Below are positions 56,239 to 64,000 of a stretch of 64,000 bases of DNA, in pieces; within the stretch, counting starts at the first letter, position 1, and every line of letters begins with the position of its first letter. The stretch lies in the NCBI GenBank assembly GCA_023702235.1, contig JAMQCR010000002.1, positions 372,001-436,000 on the forward strand, given 5' to 3'. The DNA comes from Neobacillus pocheonensis. GTDB lineage: Bacteria > Bacillota > Bacilli > Bacillales > Cytobacillaceae. Position numbers and translations under genes: made by a program. The notes below the pieces were generated by a model. The model was not told the origin of the DNA. It ran no database searches and worked only from the letters and a program-made list of their open reading frames with translations.

Positions 56239-56670
56239 TTACTCGCAGGATTTCATAACCCTTGTAATTGGATTTACGGGTAATTGAAATGAGATCAGAT
56301 CATTTTGGGGTAGGGAAACGATTCGAGGAATGAGGGCGACATGTGCAAAAATTCCCAATTGTTCTGACTCATCGTTTTCCAATTCTTTTAGCTTCCGATA
56401 AAACGCTGCCTGACTGACCCCTGTAATTGCACAAATCTCCTTTACGGTTTTATCTGTTGCTTTTCGTAATTCAATGGCATGATTCATTCCTGGATGTTTA
56501 TCTGTATATTTTTTTACCCTTCCTCGATATTTTCCTTTTTGCTCGGCAATATAATTCCAGAACGTTGCTTTTCTTTAATCATTTCTCGATCTAGTTCACT
56601 AAATGCTGCCATTACAGTTAAAAAGAACTTGCCAGTAGGTGTCCTTGTATCAATTCCTAAGTTTAGGAGA
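56239..56670 (-). pseudogene. C-terminal part of a Tn3-type resolvase
   Basis: Minus-strand pieces: NLGIDTRTPTGKFFLTVMAA, FSELDREMIKEKQRSGI, a frame change near 56550, GKYRGRVKKYTDKHPGMNHA and the HTH KTVKEICAITGVSQAAFYRK. The catalytic N-terminal 100 residues with the active Ser are missing. It is a different resolvase from those at 16880 and 13929. Fourth recombinase trace in the window. Confidence 0.8.
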
Positions 56671-56958
56671 ATATAAGATTATCCAGTCTACTCCAGGACT
56701 ACAGAATTGGAAGTCTATCTAAAACTCACTGATTTATAGTTAGAGGACTAAATAACTTTTGATCGATCCTCACGTTTACTTGGTAAAAGTTACTGTTGAT
56801 ATTTTCCCAAAAGAAAAAGGACCACTTTTTTGGTCCTTGCTTATGTCATATTGATACGAATAGGAGAGCTTGAGGTTATCTCTCCCGACGATCAATCCAA
56901 CAATTGCATCTTTCTGAAAATGTCCTAAGTTATATCCTCGAAACCTGCTAGTGGGGAA
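56671..56958. other. Gap with a terminator for the carbonic anhydrase gene
   Basis: No gene. At 56814-56839 AAGGACCA pairs with TGGTCCTT; on the minus strand TTTTTCTTTTGG follows, ending the carbonic anhydrase transcript about 120 bp past its stop. Confidence 0.65.
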
Positions 56959-57573
56959 TCATTTAGACACCTCACTTATAAGACTGGGTATGTTTATGCT
57001 GTTTGACTTTATATCTTTATATCCGTCGATCACCAGATCCAATTTTCCTGTTTCAGGATCAATCACCATCCCATGAACAGATTTATTTTTAGGGAATAAT
57101 GGGTGACTTTTAATTAAACGGACACTGTTGGCGACACTTTCTTCTACACATTGAAAACCCGTCAGCCACTTGGTCAAATCAATTCCAGCGTTTGTGAGAA
57201 TATCGATCCGCTCCTCGTCCATTCCATTCTGTTTTGCTTTTTTTAGAATAGAGGATGCTTCTAGACCTACCATGCCACATCCATGATGACCGATTACACA
57301 CACTTCTTCAGCCTTCAGTTCATAAATAGCGACTAGAATGCTACGCATGATACTGCCGAAAGGATGAGAGATAACAGCCCCGGCGTTTTTGATCATTTTC
57401 GCATCCCCATTTCCTAGACCCATTGCCTTGGGGAGCAATTCCAGCAAACGAGTATCCATACAAGTTAGGATGACTAGTTTTTTATCTGGAAATTTTGTCG
57501 TTTTAAACTCCTCATACCGGTTTTGATCAATAAAATCCTTGTTGTATTCGAGAATTTTAGAAATCGTGGTCAT
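56959..57573 (-). CDS. Beta-class carbonic anhydrase
   Basis: Intact protein of 204 residues. Zinc ligands are seen as CMDTR (Cys, with the Asp-Arg dyad) and HHGCGM (His and Cys), and the KNAGAVISHPFGSIMRSI helix is typical. The enzyme converts CO2 and bicarbonate. ATG 57573 has GGAGGAAAAA upstream. It follows a SulP gene 72 bp away on the same strand; SulP-carbonic anhydrase pairs are known in bicarbonate uptake and pH control, so the two probably supply bicarbonate. Confidence 0.93.
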   Translation of the reverse strand: MTTISKILEYNKDFIDQNRYEEFKTTKFPDKKLVILTCMDTRLLELLPKAMGLGNGDAKMIKNAGAVISHPFGSIMRSILVAIYELKAEEVCVIGHHGCGMVGLEASSILKKAKQNGMDEERIDILTNAGIDLTKWLTGFQCVEESVANSVRLIKSHPLFPKNKSVHGMVIDPETGKLDLVIDGYKDIKSNSINIPSLISEVSK

Positions 57574-57644
57574 AATTTTTTCCTCCATTTAATGATTTAG
57601 TATGTTTTTATTAACATAAGCTCCCTAAAAAGGGGGATGTCTAA

Positions 57645-59401
57645 TTAAATTAACCCAAGCTCACGTTTTGTTTTTCTTTTTTCTTTAGGGTTTGCTTCTT
57701 CTTTTGAAGAGGGTTGAACATTCAGCAAAAGAAAAATGTTTACACCCTTTACATCGCTTAACATCCAGTTTTGAGAGAGCATAATTGATAGCATTACCTG
57801 TATGGGCAAAGAAATTTTCCTCACCTGCCAAATGATAAAAACCAGTTTTCTTAAATAAATCTTCCAACTGTGGCTGGATACCAGAAAATATAACTTGTTG
57901 GTTATTATCCTTGAATTTTTTTACAAGATTCATGAGGAGCGCCTCCCCAGACGAATCCACGATGGAAACTTTACTCATTCTTAACAGGAGCACTCTTGGT
58001 TTTAAATGCAGAATTTCTTCCATTTCCTCCTCAAACTGCTCGGTGGTGCCAAAGAATAATGGACCTTCTACAGTGTAAATATTAATTTGCGGGCAGTTTG
58101 AACCCTGCTTCACCATTTCGGGTTTTACTAGTTTATCGTTTGGATCCGGTAAAACCTTTGATACTTTTAACGTACTACTTATTCGGATGACAAAAACAAG
58201 GAGAGCTAAAATCAGACCTGCTCCAACACCTGTAGTTAAATCTATAAAAACGGTTAACAGAAAGGTAGAGATTAATACAAGCGAGTCCATCGTTTTTGAT
58301 TTTAAAATATGGGCAAATTCTTTGCGCTCACTCATATTCCATGCGACATACATAAGAATGGGAGCCATACTGGCCAAGGGAATGGCGGAGGCATACGGAG
58401 CTAACAATATTAACACTAGTAATACGACAACACCATGTATGACACCTGATATAGATGAGAACGCACCGTTTTTTATATTCGTTGCCGTTCGCGCAATCGC
58501 ACCAGTGGCAGGAATTCCTCCAAATAAAGGGGTGACGATATTGCGAATCCCTGCCCAATCAACTCTTTGTTACTATCATGCTTACTGCCGGATATGTTGT
58601 CTGCTACTAATGCAGATAATAATGATTCAATCCCCCCAAGCATGGCAATGACGAAAGCAGCAGGAAGGAGTTCAATTACTACATTGATCGTTAACTCAGG
58701 AAATCCAAATTTCGGTAATTCATTCGGAATGGCTCCATAAGTTGAACCGATGGTTGCTACCTGATTTGGAAAGAACAGTGCAACAACAACAGTTGAAACC
58801 ATTAATCCTAACAAGGCACCTGGAATTTTAGGCAAATATTTTGGTGCTAATATGACAATAGCTAAACATATACTTGCTGTTAAAATACTGTAAATATTGA
58901 TTGTATTTAAATTAATTAAAATTTCTTTCATATTCAAATGAAAGGATTCTTCTTTTTTTAAGTTTTCAAGCCCCAGGAAATTGGCAATATCTGCCAGAAA
59001 AGATAATCACTGCAATACCAGCTGTAAAGCCGATTACCACAGGACGAGGAATGAATTTTATATACCTTCCTAATTTAAACACACCCATAAGAAGAATTAA
59101 TATCCCTGCCAAGAAGCCGGCGATTAACAGCTTTTCATATCCAAACTGGATCACCACTCCCACTAAGACCGGGACAAAGGCTCCAGTCGGGCCAGCGATT
59201 TGAAATTTAGAACCTCCAAAAAGAGAAACAATGATTCCGGCAATTGCCGACGTATAGAGTCCATACTCTGGCCTTTACCCCTGAAGCAATGGCGAAAGCC
59301 ATTGCTAAAGGAATCGCAACAATCCCAACAACTAACCCGGCAATCAAATCTTTTTGAAGAGAACGTAAGCTGTATCCAGAAAACCTTTTAGATGAAACCA
59401 T
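57645..59401 (-). CDS. SulP-family anion transporter with STAS domain (several frameshifts)
   Basis: Pieces in different frames give one protein of about 580 residues. Start FSGYSLRSLQKDLIAGLVVG and AIPLAMAFAIASGVKPEYGL; then GPTGAFVPVLVGVVIQFGYE, KFIPRPVVIGFTAGIAVIIF, PELTINVVIELLPAAFVIAM and the STAS domain (EGPLFFGTTEQFEEEMEEIL, SIVDSSGEALLMNLVKKF). Shifts lie near 59272, 59170, 58950, 58550 and 57690; the last would extend the C-terminus to 57645. A Cys cluster CKGCKHFSFAEC follows STAS. Next to carbonic anhydrase it is probably a bicarbonate transporter rather than a sulfate transporter. Confidence 0.78.
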
Positions 59402-60639
59402 TTATTACATCCTTCCATTTCTATATTGTATAGTTCTTCACAATTAAAAAGGCAAAAGCTAATTTCCAGCGCGAAGATGTTTCATAACCTTTACTATTTC
59501 TTTTATCAACTTTTGAAACTAGAAATCATAGTTGTAAAAAACCTCCTTCAAAGAATTTTTTGTTACTCAGTATAATCATAGAAAGGGAGTTATGTGACGC
59601 TCTTTAAATTTTCTATTGTCTCTTTCCATTTAGAGATACGCTTTGAGGGATGAAGAGTTTCACTTTTTTGAATTTTGATACATATTTACCATATAATTCT
59701 CTTGTGTTTTAGGGAAATGGTCCAAGAATTTGTATTATCTTTCCTACCTTTTGGATGTTTGGTGGAATTGCTTACGAAAGGAGTGCGGGTTCGATTTCCG
59801 TTAGAGGCATTTAATCTCCCTGTTATACGGTTTGGTTAAATGTTTAGTTATATTTTATAAAAGTGATTAATTTCAGTTTATGTTTAGCATTGATTTGCAT
59901 AGAATGATTTAATGGCATATAAGTATTAAATGACATATATGTTGATATATGCTTTAAATCTATTATTATAATATTGGGATGGTAAAGACAGTCCCAGCGT
60001 ACCATAGCTGTGCGTAAATTTGAGTAGAATTATGCCTAGCAAAAATTCGTCACAATTACCGAAAGCCTCGAAGTATACTTTCGAGACTTTATCACTGCCA
60101 TGTATTTATAGTTTGTTGATTGGGTTAACGATGTGTACTCACATTGAAATGGAAGGTACTTTTTTTGAATCCAATTTTACATCTATAAGAATTAGTCGAA
60201 AATCCAATAAAAGCTAAATTAAAAGAACAACTCGTTAATACTGGTTCGAAAAGATGAAAGTATATTTTGATAGTATGTGGCCGCATAAAACCTAGATGTT
60301 ATGAACATTGTTGGCAGAACTGTGAGGGGCCTACATGACCTGGTATACAAGTCACAAGCAGTTTTGAAGTTAGAGAAAAAGTATTGTTGCATTACTGGAT
60401 GGCGATAGGAGATAAACGAATACCAAGCACAAGAAGATTGAGCGCATTGTACGGGTTCCAACTTTCGGATGCTTCGAGCATTGCGGCGACTAGTATCGAT
60501 ATGGTTGTTTAAGCGACTGCCCCCGAATTCATACTGATGAAACCTTTCAAAAAATACCACCTGTTGAATAATAAATCTTACGTTACAAACAATATACATA
60601 AAATAATATAAGAAATGTGGGGATCACTTTGTAAATATA
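59402..60639. other. Long intergenic region without convincing gene
   Basis: About 1.2 kb. A hairpin CTCGAA / TTCGAG lies near 60068-60086. Around 60295-60480 one plus frame reads NIVGRTVRGLHDLVYKSQAV, then KYCCITGWR, a stop, EINEYQAQED, a stop and MLRALRRLVS, which looks like a decayed gene of unknown family; base composition there is higher in GC than the flanks. No tRNA or riboswitch. Confidence 0.4.
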
Positions 60640-61173
60640 TTGGAAACATTTATTGATAGTTTTAAATCCATAACAGTTCAAGACGAGAACCAACCTCTTC
60701 ATGTCGGAGAGGTGATGTCATGTTGGATTTACTTGGCAGGTCTTGAATTGGCAAAAGTATCCGTTCAATCAGCTATACATACTACGACGGATGATGAACT
60801 AAAAAAAATGCTTGAAGAAGATATGAAACTAGGGACCAGCCAACGGAAACGACTCCATGCTTTCTTGATTAAGGAAGGAATTACATTACCTCCTGCCCCT
60901 GAAGATATGCCAATATCAGATTCTAATGATATTCCAGCTGGTGTTAAATTAACTGATGATGTAATTGCCAACGAATTATCTTTAAAAATCGTTAGTTTGA
61001 TTGTGCGAGCCGCAGGTGCATCTTCTGAATCGATTCGTACGGATGTCGGTTTAATGTTTATTCAGTTCCAAACGGAAAAATTCGCTTTTGCAACCAGATT
61101 GAAACATTTAATGCGCAAACGCGGTTGGATTAAAGTACCACCGTTTTACCTTCCACCAGGTTCCAAACAGTAG
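60640..61173 (+). CDS. DUF3231 family protein (one-domain form)
   Basis: Intact protein of 177 residues with one helical DUF3231 unit: HVGEVMSCWIYLAGLELAKV, EEDMKLGTSQRKRLHAFLIK and the typical DVGLMFIQFQTEKFAFATRL near the end, closing with the family's PPFYLPPG. Half the length of the paralogue at 45034. A TTG start is used in this call; GGGGATCAC lies 15 nt before it, and GTA-AAT-ATA-TTG suggests that a GTG three codons earlier was lost or misread. Function unknown; family typical of spore formers. Confidence 0.85.
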   Translation: METFIDSFKSITVQDENQPLHVGEVMSCWIYLAGLELAKVSVQSAIHTTTDDELKKMLEEDMKLGTSQRKRLHAFLIKEGITLPPAPEDMPISDSNDIPAGVKLTDDVIANELSLKIVSLIVRAAGASSESIRTDVGLMFIQFQTEKFAFATRLKHLMRKRGWIKVPPFYLPPGSKQ

Positions 61174-61183
61174 TAAATTTCTT

Positions 61184-61222
61184 ACCCTCTAGATAAGCTT
61201 CTATCTACGAGGGTTTCTTTTT
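61184..61222 (+). terminator. Intrinsic terminator of the DUF3231 gene
   Basis: ACCCTC-AGATA pairs with TATCT-GAGGGT (one bulge each), followed by TTCTTTTTG. Confidence 0.85.
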
Positions 61223-61246
61223 GTATTTCCACTAACAATTCCTTAA

Positions 61247-61747
61247 CTAAAATATTTTTGAACCGAATTTTTCTGCTGTTCGTGTTGCTAACGGCTGAGT
61301 GGTAAGTGTGGGATTAGGACCGCCGATAGAATTAAAATGAACACTGTTGTCGGCAATAAAAAGACGTTTGACTTGGTATGCTTCACACGTAGTATCCGTT
61401 ACGAACCACATCCGCATTGTACTTTCAATATGAATTAAAATTCCAGGTGATACATAGGAGCGAATGATTTTTTTCGCACCTGCTTTTAACAATATATCTG
61501 CCGCGATTTTAGCTAATTGATTTCGTCTTTCTATGGTGCGATTGGTCGGAAAATAACGAACAACAGGTACTGGTCCGTGCTCGTCTTGGATAGAAGGATC
61601 AAGCGTAACACCGTTTCGCCAATCTACTTCATCATCTGTAATAATCAACATGCCCATCATTCTCCGATAATCAGCCATAGATTCCTTTAGTTTGCTTTCA
61701 GAGGTGTTTCCGTCTATATTCCACAGATTTTCACATGACTCCGGCAT
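61247..61747 (-). pseudogene. C-terminal fragment of a GMC oxidoreductase
   Basis: 166 residues of a flavin enzyme of about 570. Present is the C-terminal GMC domain: HIESTMRMW (family H-x2-GT-x-RMG; the last Gly is Trp here), VKRLFIADNSVHFNSIGGPN and PTLTTQPLATRTAEK. The FAD-binding N-terminal two thirds are missing; the frame opens at an internal ATG. It ends 75 bp from the DUF3231 terminator. Similar large GMC oxidoreductases are found in Bacillus spores and membranes. Confidence 0.78.
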
Positions 61748-61840
61748 AATACCGGAGTCATCTAATAGCTGCTTAAACTATTGGTTTTTTTAGACTGTCC
61801 ATTTTATGGGTTACAGTTCATATTTCACTAAGGGCTTTTT

Positions 61841-61969
61841 TCATTTTCGTTTTCGTTTTTGTTTTTTTACTTTGAAGTGAGTTATAACATACCAAATAAT
61901 ATTTGCAACTATAATGGTCCCCACGCTTTTTACGAACGAAACATCTATAAAATTAATAAAAAAACCCAT
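61841..61969 (-). CDS. 42-residue membrane microprotein under B12 riboswitch control
   Basis: ATG 61969 has GAGGTGAA 10 nt upstream; a GTG five codons earlier is the alternative. The peptide starts MGFFINFIDVSF, has one hydrophobic helix (about residues 12-30, TIIVANIIWYVI) and a very basic tail KVKKQKRKRK. It is the first and only frame after the cobalamin riboswitch. The riboswitch and the helix suggest a partner of a cobalt or cobalamin transporter, but no transporter gene follows. No family recognised; it does not look like CbtB, which is His-rich. Confidence 0.55.
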   Translation of the reverse strand: MGFFINFIDVSFVKSVGTIIVANIIWYVITHFKVKKQKRKRK

Positions 61970-62007
61970 AACTATTACGTTCACCTCGCTTCACTTTAAA
62001 AATCAAA

Positions 62008-62156
62008 GTTTTAAGCAGGTCTCCTGACTTGTGCGTCTTCCTACCCTAAGCCTCCTTAAACAAACATTTTGTAGTGGCATAGTTTCGTCAGCACTTACAG
62101 TTGCGTAAACAGTTTCGGATCTTCACAAGATTCCCTATTAGGCCGTAGATTATTTT
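62008..62156 (-). promoter_or_regulatory. Cobalamin riboswitch
   Basis: On the minus strand the aptamer blocks are in order: TAGGGAAT, GTGAAGATCCGAAACTGT, CGCAACTGTAAG, GATGCCACT-like ATGCCACT, GGGTAGGAAGACGCACAA and the B12 box GTCAGGAGACCTGC at 62030-62015. It binds adenosylcobalamin or another cobalamin and normally shuts off B12 or cobalt uptake genes. Downstream, ACTTT-N6-AAAGT sits just before the ribosome binding site of the microprotein, so control is probably translational. Confidence 0.9.
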
Positions 62157-62191
62157 ATTTTTTAGTCACTTGGCACTTAAGAACTTGTTTA

Positions 62192-62220
62192 ATTATATAA
62201 TGGGTTTGTCCAAATGGCAA
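62192..62220 (-). promoter_or_regulatory. Promoter of the cobalamin riboswitch transcript
   Basis: On the minus strand TTGCCA (62220-62215), a 17-nt spacer and a perfect TATAAT (62197-62192), about 35 bp before the aptamer. Confidence 0.7.
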
Positions 62221-62495
62221 ATTTTGGATAATTAATTCTTTTTTCCAGCTATTTTAGTGTGTCTCCATCATTTGACATGGAATAAGTGCTTCTGAGAATA
62301 GAGTTAACTATAATATTTATTGCCAGAAGGAAGAAGGAAAATGCGTTCTTATTGAAAGCTTTTTCTCCGACTAGTTAGCTTGCCTAATTTGAAAACTCAT
62401 TCAACCTATAGGGCACTCTCTTGACCGCTATTGGCAAGAAGTCCAGAGAATGTAAACGGTGGGCAGCTCATAAAAATTAGTTGGAGGCGATTCAA

Positions 62496-62546
62496 ATGGT
62501 GAGTTGCTTATTGTTTACATTAAATACAAAAAAGAATGTTGTTTAA
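62496..62546 (+). CDS. Possible 16-residue peptide
   Basis: ATG follows TTGGAGGCGATTCAA, a very strong ribosome binding site, and the frame stops after MVSCLLFTLNTKKNVV. It may be a leader peptide, a lone microprotein, or the start of a deleted gene; nothing gene-like follows within 300 bp on this strand. Confidence 0.3.
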   Translation: MVSCLLFTLNTKKNVV

Positions 62547-63052
62547 AAAATTCTAAAGTTAATTTTTTCTATAGTTAATATTTTTAATATATAATTTATT
62601 TTCAATGATAATATAGTCAACATGATTATCGACAATACATATAACGATAAATATTATATTAAATAAAACAACATATATATTAACATATATTTCGCCAATA
62701 TTATTAAAGTGTTCAATAAAGACATATCTCTTCATACCAAAATAGCTATCGAATAAAATAAAAAAGATAACCATGGGGCTTCAGGTTCTGGTTGTAAGGG
62801 GATGATATCGATAGATAACTCAACATAGTTTATAAAGAAAACACTAAATATCAATTCTAAATAAGTTTACGAGGGTGGCAAAGTACTAGGTAATGTAGAA
62901 AGATTGTTTATTTCTTTTAATTTTGATAGTTTTGTTGGTAAGATGTGGTTTAAGGGGGAAAATGTAACAAAAATTGAATAGACAGTATCTTGAATTAATA
63001 AAAAAGTACATAATTAGAGCCGAATAATATAATTTCCGGCTCTTTTTACATT
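62547..63052. other. AT-rich intergenic region with a terminator
   Basis: About 500 bp, over 75% AT by eye. Frames here (one of 71 residues on the minus strand, 62559-62774) have no start site and AT-biased composition. At 63016-63046 AGAGCCG pairs with CGGCTCT followed by TTTTT on the plus strand, next to the stop of the lysozyme-like gene. Confidence 0.45.
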
Positions 63053-63673
63053 TTATTTATTACTTGCAGTCAATGAGTTTATATTTTTAGTCACCTTTTC
63101 ACTATAAGAGTAATCACCATAACAATATGGATAACGTGATTTAAAAAGACTTTTTTTGCAGGCATAAATCTTAGGGTGTTTTTGAACTTGTAATAAGGAA
63201 AAATCTTTGGCTAATTCCTCTCTATGTTTTCCTCCATGTTCTGCTACATAGTTAATGTACCCAATTCCCATATTATAAGCTTGAATAATGGTAGCGAAAT
63301 CTACCTGTTTTTCCTGTCCGTAAGTAAGGATTTTTCGAAAATGTTTTACTCCCATTTGGATACTTTCATTTGGATCTTTAATTGAATTCGGCGGTAATCC
63401 TATCGATTCAGATGATTGCATGGGGTCTCCACCTTTACCATGACTTTCTTGCTGCATTAATGCAATGAGAACTGGGGTGTATTTTTCAAGATGGTATTTT
63501 ACTAATTCGTTATGAATAAACGGAGTATATTTTTTAACTTTTACAAATGGATCCCGTTGAAAATAAGGTATATCATTGTCCCAATATAAGTAAGTGAATA
63601 ATACAACTAATGCAGAGAAAGACAAAAGCAAGACGAAGTTAGATTGAATCTTATTCAGTCTTCGTGTAATCAT
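63053..63673 (-). CDS. Lysozyme-like muramidase/transglycosylase, membrane anchored
   Basis: Intact protein of 206 residues. One N-terminal membrane helix (about 12-30) is followed by a goose-type lysozyme-like domain as in the CwlT/Tn916 Orf14 group: PVLIALMQQESHGKGGDPMQ with the catalytic Glu, SIGLPPNSIKDPNESIQMGV, and QAYNMGIGYINYVAEHGG. These enzymes cut glycan strands, often for conjugation machines or for general wall turnover. No NlpC/P60 domain is attached and no conjugation genes are near, so a housekeeping or remnant role is possible. Confidence 0.85.
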   Translation of the reverse strand: MITRRLNKIQSNFVLLLSFSALVVLFTYLYWDNDIPYFQRDPFVKVKKYTPFIHNELVKYHLEKYTPVLIALMQQESHGKGGDPMQSSESIGLPPNSIKDPNESIQMGVKHFRKILTYGQEKQVDFATIIQAYNMGIGYINYVAEHGGKHREELAKDFSLLQVQKHPKIYACKKSLFKSRYPYCYGDYSYSEKVTKNINSLTASNK

Positions 63674-64000
63674 TTTTATTTCTCTCCTAGTTTCTTTTCT
63701 TTATTAATTATAAAGGATGATTCCTCGACAGTATCTAGAAAAAACCTTCTTATTATGTCAAAATTAGTCTTTCTGGCTTTTCACCCAAAAACTAACATAT
63801 CTTATTAAATTAAAATTTTTAAAATACATACATACCAATTCCCTTCTTTTAATTTAGTATTCTGATTTTATTATCTATTTAGCTTTGAATATCAAATTAT
63901 TCCCTCCGATCATAAATTACATGAACTGACTTATCTCTTAAATATAAACCAATACTACCTTCTGTATTTCTCCATCAAGACCACTACATTAATTTAACAA
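63674..64000. other. Terminal region without visible gene
   Basis: About 330 bp, AT-rich; nothing beyond the presumed promoter area of the lysozyme-like gene. Confidence 0.4.

Noticed and set aside
59750..59815. tRNA-like T-arm sequence (GGGTTCGATTTCC)
   Set aside because: No matching acceptor stem, D-arm or anticodon arm around it, and the T stem does not pair.
60219..60599. 126-residue open frame on the minus strand
   Set aside because: Composition is unlike a protein and there is no start site; the plus strand there reads more like a decayed gene.
62559..62774. 71-residue hydrophobic frame on the minus strand
   Set aside because: Over 75% AT, no ribosome binding site, Ile/Tyr/Asn bias expected by chance in such DNA.

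Overview
The window looks like a chromosomal piece of a low-GC, endospore-forming Bacillaceae bacterium. It holds a GerA-type germinant receptor operon, a GerPA/GerPF-like protein, two DUF3231 proteins, an HU protein, a LytR-CpsA-Psr wall enzyme, Bacillus-type GGAGG ribosome binding sites and many short poly-T terminators. No rRNA, tRNA or CRISPR array was seen.

Layout. 1-9.5 kb is metal transport: a broken Nramp-related magnesium transporter (NRMT), the remains of a mntH gene, two XRE-DUF1232 paralogues flanking an LCP gene, then an M-box riboswitch that leads a PRC-barrel/MgtE-N/CBS protein and an intact NRMT. 9.5-20 kb holds small membrane and secreted proteins, a three-gene stretch in which each gene is followed by a copy of one repeat (deacetylase, His-rich protein, serine recombinase), HU, VOC and DinB enzymes, a second, dead recombinase and a frameshifted sensor kinase. 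20-25.7 kb is spore-related and ends in the gerAB-gerAA-gerAC operon. 25.9-28.3 kb has an IS1182/SDR junction and a cassette of four small proteins that look like different ribbon-helix-helix folds. 28.5-33.5 kb holds MaoC, FabI-like, UspA, SDR and TetR genes. 34.5-42.7 kb encodes S-methylmethionine uptake and use (mmuP, mmuM) beside an operon of a Cys/Met PLP enzyme, homoserine dehydrogenase and aldehyde dehydrogenase, with a divergent GntR regulator. 42.9-44.9 kb is a group II intron remnant. 47.5-54.8 kb is a LacI-controlled ABC/fructokinase/GH32 system for sucrose or fructans. 55.1-56.1 kb is an EamA exporter behind an erm-like translational attenuator. 57-59.4 kb pairs SulP with beta-carbonic anhydrase. 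60.6-64 kb has DUF3231, a GMC fragment, a cobalamin riboswitch in front of a 42-residue membrane peptide, and a lysozyme-like enzyme.

Many genes are split by single-base indels, mostly in short homopolymer runs, and two also have in-frame stops. Either the sequence carries indel errors or the region is decaying; the sequence alone cannot settle this. The best leads for a new system are the gene-plus-repeat array at 11.4-14.5 kb, the RHH cassette at 26.8-28.3 kb, the attenuator before EamA, the homoserine/SMM operon and the B12-controlled microprotein.
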